64,000 nt of DNA from the NCBI GenBank assembly GCA_964501725.1, contig CAZCTO010000008.1, forward strand, positions 21,460-85,459. The letters are read 5' to 3'. The translations under genes were made by a program, and so were the position numbers. Of this stretch, positions 1 to 8,835 are shown piece after piece (the first letter of the stretch is position 1; every line of letters starts with the position of its first letter). The notes under the pieces were generated by a model, which worked only from the letters and a program-made list of their open reading frames with translations, searched no databases and had not been told where the DNA came from. Source of the stretch: CAZCTO01 sp964501725. Lineage in GTDB: Bacteria > Bacillota > Clostridia > Saccharofermentanales > Saccharofermentanaceae.

Positions 1-1546
1 AACGCTTACCCCGACGCCGATCCCCGAATATACCGTCGCAACGGTTGTCGCCGTAGATGATGACCTTTTATATGTTCGGCAAGAAAAGAATACAACCGCA
101 AAAGCAATCGGTGCTACGGTCGGCGGAATTGATTTTCTGGTTTTGGAGCAAGGCGAGTATTGGTGCAAAATTCTTTTCGGAGAAGAAGAAGAAGGATATA
201 TCGAGACAAAATATCTTTCTTTTGCCATTACGAATACCCTGCCGGAAATACATGAAGCTCACTTTTATATGAAGGCCAGGGAAGAAATGGGCCTCCTTCC
301 GACCAAATACAACAACCGGCTTAAGGTCGTCCCGTCAACATATACCGTGATTGAGAAAGTACCGGAAAGCAGTGCTCCGGGAGCCAAGCTCGTCGAGAAG
401 GAAGTCACCAAAACCAAGATCGATGTATTCACGACATCGAATGTTTTACTGTCCAAGGACACCACCCTCTACATCAAGGATGGAACGATCCGGACGACAC
501 CGATCCCTTCGCCGACGCCGATCCCCGGCACGGAGACACCGACACCGACACCGTCTCCGACCGCGTCTCCGACACCCGTGGCTACGGCGACACCAACCGC
601 TACGCCAAGCCCCACGCCTGTCACTGAGCCGACTGAGACCACAGCCGAATCTTCTGTGTTGGGCGCGTCTCAGACATACGAGCCTACGGTCAAGAAGGAG
701 CCGGCCACGGCGACGCCGACGCCGACACCGACGCCCGTATCTGTTGAGATTGTTATCAAAAACGGCAAGATCACTTCCTGTAAGGGTATCACATTGGAGG
801 AGTTGGATTTTGAGCTCCATAAGGACAAAGGGCAGGTTGTAACGGTTAACGGAGACGTAATCTCTTTTAACGGCATGTTTTTTGAAGAAGCAGAGGTTAT
901 CGTAACGCTCGGAAGTCTTGATACACCGGATGGCGAGATTGTTTTAGAAAACGGATACTATTCCGTACCCAAAATGCTGAAGGACAATCTCGTCGATGTT
1001 TCTCTTTATTCCGACGATATTTTAATTGACATGCTGTTGGCAAAAGAAGGAAGCATCGCCGGCGGCAACGTTTACGGACAGGAAATTTGCCTGTTGCAGA
1101 AGGGCACGTTAGACAAGCTTCTTAAAGCGCAGGAGCTTTTTGCGGCGGACGGTTATTCCATAATCATTTATGACGCATACCGGCCGTACAGTGTAACCTG
1201 CATCATGTTTGACATCCATAAGGACGGCACATACGTCGCCGGGAAGCGCTTCGGCTCCATTCACAACAAGGGTGCCGCGATTGATATGTCTATTGTGGAT
1301 AACAGCACGGGAATTCCGCTGGAGATGCCGTCGCCGATTCACACACTGGATTCCTCCTCGAATCGGAGTAACCCCAATATGACGGCTGAAGCAAAAAAGA
1401 ATATGAATTATATGGCGGGGATCATGAAAAAATGCGGGTTCGGAACCATCGCAAGCGAGTGGTGGCATTTTACCGACACATTAAGCGACGATTATATGCT
1501 CACTGACCATGATCTTCCCGCTCAGATCAAGATTATTTACGAGTAA
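1..1546 (+). CDS. Exported SH3-like / VanX-like (M15D) D-Ala-D-Ala dipeptidase family protein, 5' partial
   Basis: The reading frame is open through the left window edge, so the N-terminus is missing; an ATG at 143 is internal. The order seen is a Thr/Pro scrap, an SH3-like stretch (about nt 30-230, ending in EEGYIETKYL), a second small region, a long Thr-Pro-rich linker (about nt 495-745), then a C-terminal peptidase domain. The latter has YDAYRPYS, the zinc motif with H at about 1262 and D at about 1283 (SIHNKGAAID), and EWWH near 1457-1468, which are the hallmarks of the M15D/VanX group (D-Ala-D-Ala dipeptidase). The linker and SH3-like part imply an extracellular, wall-associated enzyme rather than a cytoplasmic VanX, so the natural substrate may be peptidoglycan peptides. 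Fold class is fairly sure, substrate is inferred. Confidence 0.85.
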   Translation, partial: TLTPTPIPEYTVATVVAVDDDLLYVRQEKNTTAKAIGATVGGIDFLVLEQGEYWCKILFGEEEEGYIETKYLSFAITNTLPEIHEAHFYMKAREEMGLLPTKYNNRLKVVPSTYTVIEKVPESSAPGAKLVEKEVTKTKIDVFTTSNVLLSKDTTLYIKDGTIRTTPIPSPTPIPGTETPTPTPSPTASPTPVATATPTATPSPTPVTEPTETTAESSVLGASQTYEPTVKKEPATATPTPTPTPVSVEIVIKNGKITSCKGITLEELDFELHKDKGQVVTVNGDVISFNGMFFEEAEVIVTLGSLDTPDGEIVLENGYYSVPKMLKDNLVDVSLYSDDILIDMLLAKEGSIAGGNVYGQEICLLQKGTLDKLLKAQELFAADGYSIIIYDAYRPYSVTCIMFDIHKDGTYVAGKRFGSIHNKGAAIDMSIVDNSTGIPLEMPSPIHTLDSSSNRSNPNMTAEAKKNMNYMAGIMKKCGFGTIASEWWHFTDTLSDDYMLTDHDLPAQIKIIYE

Positions 1547-1568
1547 ACGTTTCATTGGATTTCGGAAA

Positions 1569-3026
1569 TCAGGAAGCCAAAAAGCCCGAAATGACTACGG
1601 TCGATTCCGGGCTTTTGCATGAAACCGGTTCGCCCTCTCCGCAAACAATTACTTCAACAGCATATGTGCCGGCCGGTACGGATGATTCATCCAGACGTGC
1701 CGAGAAGGCTGCGTTCGCCTTGTCTTCGGTGCCGCTCAAATAATCTGTTTCATAGATGGGGAATGTAACCAGCGTGAAATCACCGGCGTCACCCGTGAGT
1801 TTCAGATAGATGTCATAATTTTGACCGGCATCGTAATGTTCCGGTATAGCCGTCCCGACAACCCGCGTGCCGTTATCTGTGTTTTCGATGATGATCGTCA
1901 AATCGATCGGAGATTCAGTTGCCTTCGGAATCGCATCAACAGTATAAGACGGAAGAATCGGTGCCGTTTGTATGACATTGACAATGTTTCGCTCCACGAT
2001 CTCGAAAAGCACCACGTCGGTGTCTTCGGTGAGGAGCGTGTACTGGTATGGGATTGCCCGCGAATAGATCACGGAGGCAAACGAGTTCGAGATAAAAGGA
2101 AGCAGCGCATTTGCAAATGAGTCTCTGAACATGAGTAAATCCGCCGTTCCGGCTTCCGATGTGGTATTGATCAGAAGTTCTTCGGGCGACCGGATCGGTC
2201 GTGCACTCGAGTAGTTTTTCCCGATGTCATATACCATCTGGTCATCTTTTACGGAAAGAGCCGGATAAAGCATCTGACTCAGATCACCTTCCCAGATCTT
2301 TTGGGAGGTATAGGTCGCGCCCGCATAATCTTCAAAACTGAATTCCGGGCTGTTATTTTGGACTTCAGCGATGATCGCCCGATAAGCGGCAAGAGCGCCC
2401 AGATTATTCCAATGCGAGTCGAGCTTGTGGTAGAGCTGCCCCTCACCGGATCTCAAGACTGAGTGTAAGTTAAGGTAGGGGAAGGAAACAGCGTCAAGCT
2501 GACGATAAAGCTTTTCGCAGTTGCTCAGTTCTCCTACGGAAAGATACCGGTCCGGCATTTGCTCCGGATAAACGGATGCCTTGTTCGGCGCAACCGTAAA
2601 AATAAAATCCACATCGCGACGGGCCAGGTACTCTTTCTGCAGCTCGAGTGTTTTTGCAATCCGGTATATCTCGTTGTCGCTTAAGACGGAAACCTTCAAA
2701 TAATCCTTGAGCGTCGGCTCGAAAAACAGCCACCCGTCCTTACCGACGATGACCTGTGTGTTGACCGATTCACCGAAGATCGTTTGCTTCATCACCGCGT
2801 CGGCGGTCACCAGTTGCGGCTTGAATGCGAAATGATCCGACAGATATGCCTCGGCATCTTCCGGGAAGGAATTGTTAAAGCCCTCTGCGTTAAAGAGAAC
2901 CGGTGGTTTCGCAAGCGGGCGCTTTTCGGTGTTGATGTTCTTGTATCCGAGAAGCATGCCGAAAAGAGGGACAGTACATGCGCCGATATAAAGCAGGATA
3001 AACAGGAAATGCCGGACTTTTTTCAT
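1569..3026 (-). CDS. AlgX/AlgJ-like (DHHW family) SGNH-type acetyltransferase-associated protein
   Basis: 485 residues with an N-terminal hydrophobic signal anchor (about residues 5-27), then an SGNH-hydrolase-like domain. Visible family marks are KDGWLFF near residue 97, KLDSHWNNLGA near residue 200 (the D-x-H-W pair typical of AlgX/AlgJ/DHHW proteins) and FRDSFA near residue 300, the likely serine. The start has GGAAGGAGAG just upstream. It lies 15 bases downstream of an MBOAT gene; such pairs O-acetylate extracellular or wall polysaccharides, the MBOAT moving the acetyl group across the membrane and the AlgX-like partner transferring it. The last ~100 residues form a beta-rich region I do not recognise. 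The glycan target is unknown. Confidence 0.82.
   Translation of the reverse strand: MKKVRHFLFILLYIGACTVPLFGMLLGYKNINTEKRPLAKPPVLFNAEGFNNSFPEDAEAYLSDHFAFKPQLVTADAVMKQTIFGESVNTQVIVGKDGWLFFEPTLKDYLKVSVLSDNEIYRIAKTLELQKEYLARRDVDFIFTVAPNKASVYPEQMPDRYLSVGELSNCEKLYRQLDAVSFPYLNLHSVLRSGEGQLYHKLDSHWNNLGALAAYRAIIAEVQNNSPEFSFEDYAGATYTSQKIWEGDLSQMLYPALSVKDDQMVYDIGKNYSSARPIRSPEELLINTTSEAGTADLLMFRDSFANALLPFISNSFASVIYSRAIPYQYTLLTEDTDVVLFEIVERNIVNVIQTAPILPSYTVDAIPKATESPIDLTIIIENTDNGTRVVGTAIPEHYDAGQNYDIYLKLTGDAGDFTLVTFPIYETDYLSGTEDKANAAFSARLDESSVPAGTYAVEVIVCGEGEPVSCKSPESTVVISGFLAS
1579..1616. terminator. Convergent hairpin terminator
   Basis: AAAAGCCCG at 1579-1587 pairs with CGGGCTTTT at 1608-1616, giving a stem flanked by A-run and T-run, so it can work in both directions. 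It lies between the convergent VanX-like and AlgX-like genes and overlaps the last codons of the latter. Confidence 0.75.
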
Positions 3027-3041
3027 GACTTCTCTCCTTCC

Positions 3042-4463
3042 TTAAAATCTGAAATAAATAAACGGATTGTACGCCGTGCTCGAAAGGGACAGCGCGCATA
3101 GCGCAAAGACCGCAAAAGCCGCGACCATCGAGACGGTTTCAATCAGCGCTTCGTGGGACTTAAGTTTCCCGGCAACTTTTCCGGCGAGTTTTTTGGGCAA
3201 ATCGGTCGCGCCCAGTATGCCGACAACAAGGAACAAAATCACGGATGGAGTCAGCGTCGCACAAAGAAACGACAGCATCGCCGGTGTCATTTTCCATCCG
3301 GCGAACATACTGCCGAGCATTGAAAAGCCCTGTTGAAAAGTCGTGGCACGAAAAATCACGAAAGCCGTCACCGCGACCAGAACCGTATAGATCTGCCCCA
3401 GAAATTTCCACTTCCACTTCTCGGGGTTGATGACTCCGATACGCTCCATGATGATGAAAAATCCGTGATACAGGCCCCATACGACAAAGGTCCACTGCGC
3501 ACCGTGCCAGAGACCCGTGCAGAAAAACACAATCAAAAGATTAATAAGCGTCCGAACACTACCTTTTCGATTTCCGCCGAGGGGAATATAGAGGTATTGC
3601 TTGAACCAGGTCGACAATGAAATATGCCACCGGTTCCAGAACTCCTTAATGCTTCGGGATATGTAGGGATAGTTGAAGTTCTCTTTGAAATCGAATCCGA
3701 TCATTTTACCGAGGCCGATGGCCATATCCGAGTAGCCGGAAAAATCAAAATAGATCTGGAGTGAATACGCGATCGCGCCAAGCCAGGCAATCGCACTATT
3801 GACTTCGGATCCCTGCAGCGCAAACACCTTGTCTGCGACACTGCCCATCGCGTTCGCGATGAGAACCTTTTTCCCAAGCCCGACCGAGAATCGCTTGAGC
3901 CCGGCAACCGTTTTCTCCATGTTTTCGACACGGTAGTCCAACTGCTTTTCGACATCGGAATAAAGAACGATCGGGCCGGCGATCAGCTGGGGGAATAGCG
4001 AAACATAAAGGAGCACATGCCCCGGATTCTTCTGCGGCTTCGTACCACCCATAAATACATCCAGTGTATAGGACATTGCCTGGAATGTGAAAAAGGAGAT
4101 TCCGATGGGAAGCCGGATGACCGGAATCAGAAGCGAAGTTCCAAGAAGTCCGTTCACGTTGTCGACCATAAAATTGGCGTATTTAAAGACCATCAGCATG
4201 CCGATGTTGAAAATAACGCAAAGCACCAGCCACAATCGGGCACTTCCTTTTCGCGTCTCCCGGTCGCCCATCGCTAGAGCAAGCATATAATTAACAAATA
4301 CCGAGAGGATCATCAGCAGAACGTATACCGGTTCTCCCCACGCATAGAAAATCAGGCTCATGATGAGCAGGAATATGTTGCGAAGCTTCTTGGGAAGGGC
4401 TTTATTGACCAGAAATACAAACGGCAGAAATGCGAAAAGGAAAACAGGTGAGCTGAAAACCAT
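3042..4463 (-). CDS. MBOAT family O-acyltransferase (AlgI/DltB-like)
   Basis: 473 residues, strongly hydrophobic with many membrane segments, starting MVFSSPVFLFAFLP, which is typical of AlgI-type proteins. The signature region includes WNRWHISLSTWFKQYLY (about residues 268-284) and the conserved catalytic-histidine motif WHGAQWTFVVWG (about 315-326). Full family length. Ribosome site AAGGAGAA ahead of the ATG. It forms an operon with the downstream AlgX-like gene and probably with the upstream lipoprotein gene. Role: membrane step in O-acetylation of a surface polymer; which polymer is not visible from the sequence. Confidence 0.9.
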   Translation of the reverse strand: MVFSSPVFLFAFLPFVFLVNKALPKKLRNIFLLIMSLIFYAWGEPVYVLLMILSVFVNYMLALAMGDRETRKGSARLWLVLCVIFNIGMLMVFKYANFMVDNVNGLLGTSLLIPVIRLPIGISFFTFQAMSYTLDVFMGGTKPQKNPGHVLLYVSLFPQLIAGPIVLYSDVEKQLDYRVENMEKTVAGLKRFSVGLGKKVLIANAMGSVADKVFALQGSEVNSAIAWLGAIAYSLQIYFDFSGYSDMAIGLGKMIGFDFKENFNYPYISRSIKEFWNRWHISLSTWFKQYLYIPLGGNRKGSVRTLINLLIVFFCTGLWHGAQWTFVVWGLYHGFFIIMERIGVINPEKWKWKFLGQIYTVLVAVTAFVIFRATTFQQGFSMLGSMFAGWKMTPAMLSFLCATLTPSVILFLVVGILGATDLPKKLAGKVAGKLKSHEALIETVSMVAAFAVFALCALSLSSTAYNPFIYFRF

Positions 4464-4485
4464 TTATGTTCTCCTTGCCGTTATT

Positions 4486-5076
4486 TTATCTGAAACTGAC
4501 CCCGGAAAAGTAGCTGATGTATTCGACTTTGCCGTCCTTGATGGAAATGAACATGCGGTCACTCTCATAGTCTTCGAAATCGCCGGAGACAACATAGGTT
4601 CGAACCCCCTGATCATCGTATCCCTCGCCGTAGGCGGCAATTACCGCGTCTTCCGGGTCGCCGACCTTGATGCCTCTGGGGGACACAAAGTCGGATGAGG
4701 TTACGACGATTTCATTAATCAGATCTTTGCCGTCGATCGGATTGGTCATGATCTCCAGACCGGTATATTTAAAATTCTTATCTTCGCCTTCAAAAGTGCA
4801 GCTCGGCGCCGCCGTCTCCACATACCCTTCCCCTACCGCAGTAAGGAGCACCGTCACATCGGAAAGAAGTCCAAACTCTTGACCTTCGTACGGAAAAACC
4901 AAGTCTTTGTCGGAAAACGTCCCGCTCAGGAATGTAGGCTCAGCCGTCGTAGTCGCTGTGGCAGAAGAACTCGAAGATGAAACGGTTGTCGACTCTTTCC
5001 CAGTGCTTTTCTCTGAGCAGGCGGTACCTGCAAGGACTGTCGCAATCGTAAGAATGGCTATCAATATTTTTTTCAC
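4486..5076 (-). CDS. Hypothetical secreted lipoprotein
   Basis: 196 residues from a GTG start at 5076. An ATG 15 bases further upstream (5091) is in frame but it overlaps the GGAGGA ribosome site that serves the GTG, so GTG is the better start. The N-terminus KKILIAILTIATVLAGTAC is a lipoprotein signal with the lipobox LAGTAC, followed by a Ser/Thr-rich spacer. The mature part contains a repeated-looking beta segment, VGDPEDAVIAAYGEGYD, reminiscent of small outer-surface beta-alpha domains, but I do not recognise the family. It sits between the L,D-transpeptidase and the acetylation pair, all on the same strand, so an envelope role is inferred. Confidence 0.75.
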   Translation of the reverse strand: MKKILIAILTIATVLAGTACSEKSTGKESTTVSSSSSSATATTTAEPTFLSGTFSDKDLVFPYEGQEFGLLSDVTVLLTAVGEGYVETAAPSCTFEGEDKNFKYTGLEIMTNPIDGKDLINEIVVTSSDFVSPRGIKVGDPEDAVIAAYGEGYDDQGVRTYVVSGDFEDYESDRMFISIKDGKVEYISYFSGVSFR

Positions 5077-5114
5077 ATGCAATTCCTCCATGGAATGTCG
5101 GTTCGACGCAGATT

Positions 5115-6371
5115 TTACGGAGCTGACGGATCCGTGGTCGGTTCAGGGATAGGGGTCGGTGTCGGCGTGACTGTCGGCACCGGCGTCGGTGTAGGAGTAG
5201 GTGTCGGCGTCGGGGCTGATGTTGCCGTTGGCACCGGTGACGGGGTCGGGGTGGGTTTATCCGGGTCGGTCGGATCCCATGTCGGGAAATTCGGATCGAT
5301 GGCCGCCTTGCCGGGGTAGGAGACCAGGTCACTGCTTTGTACGATCTCAACAACCGTGCCCGCAGCACAATTATAGTAGACGAACATAGCTCCCCTGACC
5401 GTTGTCCGGACACAACCGCCGCTCGCGGTATTGTTGCCGATTTGATTATAAGAGTTGGCCTCTAAGGTCGAGCGATCTTTGGAAGAATAGATCGGCCCAT
5501 GGAAGTACCGTCCGCTTTTATATGTCGAAGAGAACGGGGAATAGTTGTGACCAAGAGTCCAATACCGCCATTCAATCTTTGCGCCGATCGTGAAGGATCC
5601 GGTTGGAGTATTCCTACCACCGAGTGCGGCAGGGTATGTAGCTACCCGAACAGTATATTCTCCGCTCTCATCGTAAGTAAAGACGGCAAAAGCGGAATCC
5701 GCCTTATCGACGATAATCTTATACTTATTGAGAGGCTTCGGTGTCGGAACCGGTGTCGGTGTGGCAGGTGTCTTGGTTACATTCGGATCCTTGGTCGGTG
5801 TCGGTTTGGGTGTCGGCGTCGGTGTCGGTTGAATCAATATATTCACAAATGACGCCAGCAGGGTATCTTCCGTCATCCCCTCGACAGCATGATCCTGATA
5901 CGCCAGAAGCAGAAAACCGGTCACTCCAAATTCCATATGCTTCCACTGCGTGATCCCACTGGCAAGAATCTGAGTCGGAACATACTGAGTTCCGTCGGTC
6001 GATATGTATAAAATATAGTAACTCGCGTCCGGTACCTCCGTCCACGAAAGGTCATACCCTAAATCGGTCGCCTGCACGATAAGTCCTTCGGTCAAAGGAG
6101 CCAGCGTAGATAAATCCGGCATCGGAAGAATCTCATCCGAACCGGGAACATATACGGGAATCGGCGTCGGTGTCGGTGTCGGCGACGGTGTTGATGTCGG
6201 CGTTGCCTCGACTTTATCAGCGGTTATGCTTTCCGTCTGTGTAACTGACGTTTCTGATTCAAGACGGTCACGTTCGGCCTTCCCGTCTTCGAGCGCCGAA
6301 AAAAGGATTAGTGAACCAACAAACAGCGAGGTAACGACAACCGCTGTCATGAAGAAACTGGATCTTCTCAT
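5115..6371 (-). CDS. Exported L,D-transpeptidase (YkuD domain) with Thr-Pro-rich linkers
   Basis: 418 residues. An N-terminal membrane anchor (about 6-27) is followed by a TPTPTP linker, a region resembling a fibronectin type III fold (about 85-180), a second TPTP linker, the YkuD catalytic domain (about 217-350) and a long TPTPTP tail. Catalytic marks are NTPTGSF, HGPIYSS and SGGCVRTT, the last holding the cysteine nucleophile. L,D-transpeptidases make 3-3 peptidoglycan cross-links or attach proteins to the wall. Tandem proline repeats of the same kind occur in the VanX-like protein at 1-1546. Ribosome site AGGGA before the ATG. Confidence 0.9.
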   Translation of the reverse strand: MRRSSFFMTAVVVTSLFVGSLILFSALEDGKAERDRLESETSVTQTESITADKVEATPTSTPSPTPTPTPIPVYVPGSDEILPMPDLSTLAPLTEGLIVQATDLGYDLSWTEVPDASYYILYISTDGTQYVPTQILASGITQWKHMEFGVTGFLLLAYQDHAVEGMTEDTLLASFVNILIQPTPTPTPKPTPTKDPNVTKTPATPTPVPTPKPLNKYKIIVDKADSAFAVFTYDESGEYTVRVATYPAALGGRNTPTGSFTIGAKIEWRYWTLGHNYSPFSSTYKSGRYFHGPIYSSKDRSTLEANSYNQIGNNTASGGCVRTTVRGAMFVYYNCAAGTVVEIVQSSDLVSYPGKAAIDPNFPTWDPTDPDKPTPTPSPVPTATSAPTPTPTPTPTPVPTVTPTPTPIPEPTTDPSAP

Positions 6372-6524
6372 AATTTATGTCCCTGCAATTACTGGAGAAC
6401 GATGCCTCTGCTCCCCCCACTTTAAAGTATATCGTACATGAGAGAGTCCTTGCTGGTCAATGCTTTTGCATGTATAGTTACTTACATGCTAAAAAATGTA
6501 ACCTGCCTGAAACATAGAAGAACT

Positions 6525-6554
6525 TTGTGTATTCGGATATACGTACGATATATT
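6525..6554 (+). promoter_or_regulatory. Putative sigma-A promoter for the radical SAM gene
   Basis: TTGTGT at 6525-6530, 18-base spacer, TATATT at 6549-6554, about 36 bases before the start codon. The 6372-6590 gap otherwise shows AT-rich sequence with partial repeats of ATGTAAC and no gene. Confidence 0.45.
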
Positions 6555-6590
6555 TGTAACATGTGACAACATTAAAAGAATGGGTGTCCG

Positions 6591-7523
6591 ATGAATCAGA
6601 CAAACGACCTATCCAAGCATCTATCTGCCCCGTCCGCATACACAAACTGTGTGCTGTGTCCGCGCGCCTGCCATGCGGATCGTACAAGCGGTATACCGGG
6701 TTACTGCGGTATGGGCGCAGAACCCGTAATCGCGCGCGCGGCGCTTCACGAATGGGAAGAGCCCTGCATTTCGGGAGCAAAAGGCTCGGGCACGGTTTTC
6801 TTTTCGGGCTGCTCTCTGAAGTGCAAATTCTGTCAGAATCGTGAAATCAGCATGCAGAAAATCGGTGCCTCCGTATCCGCCGGGAGACTTTGCGATATTT
6901 TTCTGGAACTTGAGGCTATGGGCGCACATAACATCAATCTGGTTACCGCGCAGCATTTTCTTCCCGATATTGTGAACGCACTGACTCTTGCGAAAAAAGG
7001 CGGCCTTCAAATTCCGGTCGTCTGGAACACCGGAGGCTACGAGAAAGTCTCATCCCTTCGCAGGCTCGAAGGATTGATCGACATTTACCTTCCGGATATG
7101 AAGTTTTTTTCGCCGGTGCTCGCCGGAAGAATGTGCGACGCCCCGGATTATTTCCGTGTCTGCTCGGATGCGATCGCCGAGATGGTACGGCAGGTCGGAG
7201 AGCCCCGGTTATCGGACGGCGGGATCATGATTCACGGCATCATTGTGCGGCACTTAATGCTTCCGGGGAATCTGTTTGACACCCGTAAAGTACTCCTGTA
7301 CCTGACCCGGACATACGGAAATCGCATCTTCATCAGCCTGATGAATCAATATACGCCGCCCGCAGATCCGATCCCGGGCGTGCCTCCCTCGTCTCTTCGT
7401 GAGGACCACTATGAAGCAATGGTGAACCTTCTGATCGAGCAGGGTCAGGAAAACGCCTTCATACAGGAGCCCGGGGCCGACTCGGTCGCTTACATTCCGG
7501 GGTTTGACTTAACCGGCGTCTGA
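6591..7523 (+). CDS. Radical SAM protein, PflA-like (COG1313 group)
   Basis: 310 residues. Near residue 74 is the radical SAM cluster motif CSLKCKFCQ (CxxxCxxC), binding the 4Fe-4S cluster and S-adenosylmethionine, preceded at about residue 21 by CVLCPRACHADR, a cysteine pair characteristic of the 'putative pyruvate formate-lyase activating enzyme' group. Length is usual. Members are often annotated as activating enzymes, but the substrate of this subgroup is not established, and no glycyl-radical enzyme is in the window. It stands alone between a divergent L,D-transpeptidase gene and a promoter for the next operon. Confidence 0.88.
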   Translation: MNQTNDLSKHLSAPSAYTNCVLCPRACHADRTSGIPGYCGMGAEPVIARAALHEWEEPCISGAKGSGTVFFSGCSLKCKFCQNREISMQKIGASVSAGRLCDIFLELEAMGAHNINLVTAQHFLPDIVNALTLAKKGGLQIPVVWNTGGYEKVSSLRRLEGLIDIYLPDMKFFSPVLAGRMCDAPDYFRVCSDAIAEMVRQVGEPRLSDGGIMIHGIIVRHLMLPGNLFDTRKVLLYLTRTYGNRIFISLMNQYTPPADPIPGVPPSSLREDHYEAMVNLLIEQGQENAFIQEPGADSVAYIPGFDLTGV

Positions 7524-7538
7524 TCTCCATATACCCTC

Positions 7539-7567
7539 TTTACATAGTGATAATTCGGGTCTACAAT
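7539..7567 (+). promoter_or_regulatory. Putative sigma-A promoter of the glycosyltransferase-PadR operon
   Basis: TTTACA at 7539-7544, 17-base spacer, TACAAT at 7562-7567. Transcription would start at about 7574, at the edge of the palindrome listed next. Confidence 0.6.
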
Positions 7568-7572
7568 TAGCT

Positions 7573-7612
7573 CGCGGACTATATCAGAGTGATATAGTCC
7601 GCGGGTCTTTTT
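7573..7612 (+). promoter_or_regulatory. Perfect 14-bp palindrome: operator or terminator hairpin
   Basis: CGCGGACTATATCA (7573-7586) and TGATATAGTCCGCG (7590-7603) are exact inverted repeats with a 3-base centre, followed by GGTCTTTTT. It can be an intrinsic terminator for the radical SAM gene, an attenuator of the operon behind it, or an operator for the PadR regulator encoded at the operon's end, since it starts almost exactly at the expected transcription start. Confidence 0.75.
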
Positions 7613-7644
7613 CATGCAAAAGACTTGACCGTCAGGAGGCATAT

Positions 7645-8835
7645 ATGAAAGTTTTATTCATCAATTCCAACCTATCCGGGCACATTCATCCGACCCTTCA
7701 ATTGGTAGAGGACTTAGTTGCGCATGGTGTCGATGTGACATACTTCTGTTCCTCGAAATTTGAAGAATCCGTCACGCGCGCCGGCGCCGGGTTTCTGGAT
7801 TTCACGGAGGATTTAGAAAAATTTCTTGCTGAATATCGCCCCTCCGACCGCCATCCTTTCTTTTTACTGATGGAATATATCTTAAGATGGGATGAGGAAA
7901 TGCTCCCGAGCGTGCTCAAAGAATTCCGAAAGGAAAAATATGACGCCTTGATCTGCGATTCGATTTTCGGAGGCACCGCTTTTCTCGAAAGAATCCTTGA
8001 CGTCCCCGTCATATGCTCCCACTCGTCATTTGCGATGAGCCGCACGCCGGTTCCCGACCGGATGCTCGAAAAAGGATTTCATCCGCAACTCGATACCTGT
8101 TACGCGATTCTGGACCGGATTGCTGCGTCTTACGGGATCGAAGCACCGACACTGACGGAAGTATTTGTCAGTCGCGGTAACTTAAACATAGTCTATACGA
8201 CAAGAGTTTTTAACGGCGATCCGGAGCTCGGGGACGATTACTTATTTATCGGGCCGTCTGTCAGGCGCCACGAGGAAATTGAGACTCCGTTCATTCCGGA
8301 TACGGAGAAGAGACCGATTGTGTATATCTCTTCAGGAAGCATCAATACGGATGACGCGCCTTTCTACCGGATGTGCGCGGAGGCTTTTTCCGATTCGAAA
8401 TACGCGGTGATCATGTCCGTCGGAAATAAGTTTTCGCCGGAAGAACTGGGGATGCTTCCGGAAAATGTGCGGGCATATCCTTACGTGCCCCAGCTTCAGA
8501 TCTTAAAGAAAACCTCCGTGTTCGTAACGCACGCCGGTTTCAACAGCGTCAATGAGTCGCTCTTTTTCGGCGTGCCCATGCTCGCGATTCCGCGCGTCAA
8601 TGATCAGCACATGGTCGCCAGGCGAATCACCGCGCTCGGTCTCGGGCTTTCCGCCGACCGCGCGACGCTCACCGCATCGCTCCTTGCCGACCAGGTGGAT
8701 CAATTGCTTACGGACGAAATTATTCGGGAGAACTGCCGCGCTTTTTCAAATACGATGGTCGATTCCCCAAAATCACAGGCGGTCACGAAGATCGCATCGC
8801 TGTGCCAATCCAAGGAGGGTAACCATGGCGCTTAA
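7645..8835 (+). CDS. MGT/UGT-family glycosyltransferase (GT1, macrolide glycosyltransferase-like)
   Basis: 396 residues, two Rossmann-like halves of the GT-B fold. The N-terminus MKVLFINSNLSGHIHPTLQL has the acceptor-side glycine/histidine region, and the donor-binding C-terminal half shows VTHAGFNSVNESLFFGVPML followed by DQ, the UDP-glycosyltransferase signature. The likely reaction is transfer of a sugar from a nucleotide sugar to a small lipophilic acceptor; in Firmicutes relatives this inactivates macrolides or decorates lipids and peptides. Strong ribosome site AGGAGG. It overlaps the PadR gene by 11 bases, which suggests an inducible detoxification or modification unit. The acceptor is unknown. 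Confidence 0.88.
   Translation: MKVLFINSNLSGHIHPTLQLVEDLVAHGVDVTYFCSSKFEESVTRAGAGFLDFTEDLEKFLAEYRPSDRHPFFLLMEYILRWDEEMLPSVLKEFRKEKYDALICDSIFGGTAFLERILDVPVICSHSSFAMSRTPVPDRMLEKGFHPQLDTCYAILDRIAASYGIEAPTLTEVFVSRGNLNIVYTTRVFNGDPELGDDYLFIGPSVRRHEEIETPFIPDTEKRPIVYISSGSINTDDAPFYRMCAEAFSDSKYAVIMSVGNKFSPEELGMLPENVRAYPYVPQLQILKKTSVFVTHAGFNSVNESLFFGVPMLAIPRVNDQHMVARRITALGLGLSADRATLTASLLADQVDQLLTDEIIRENCRAFSNTMVDSPKSQAVTKIASLCQSKEGNHGA

Noticed and set aside
495..745. Short tandem repeats as a possible CRISPR array
   Set aside because: The units are 3-6 bases, have no spacers, and encode the Thr-Pro linker. The same holds for 5150-5250, 5740-5830 and 6160-6200.
351..842. Arg-rich frames across 351-842 (+) and 446-820 (-)
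   Set aside because: They are other-frame readings of the repetitive Thr-Pro linker of the VanX-like gene; the composition is an artefact of the repeat.
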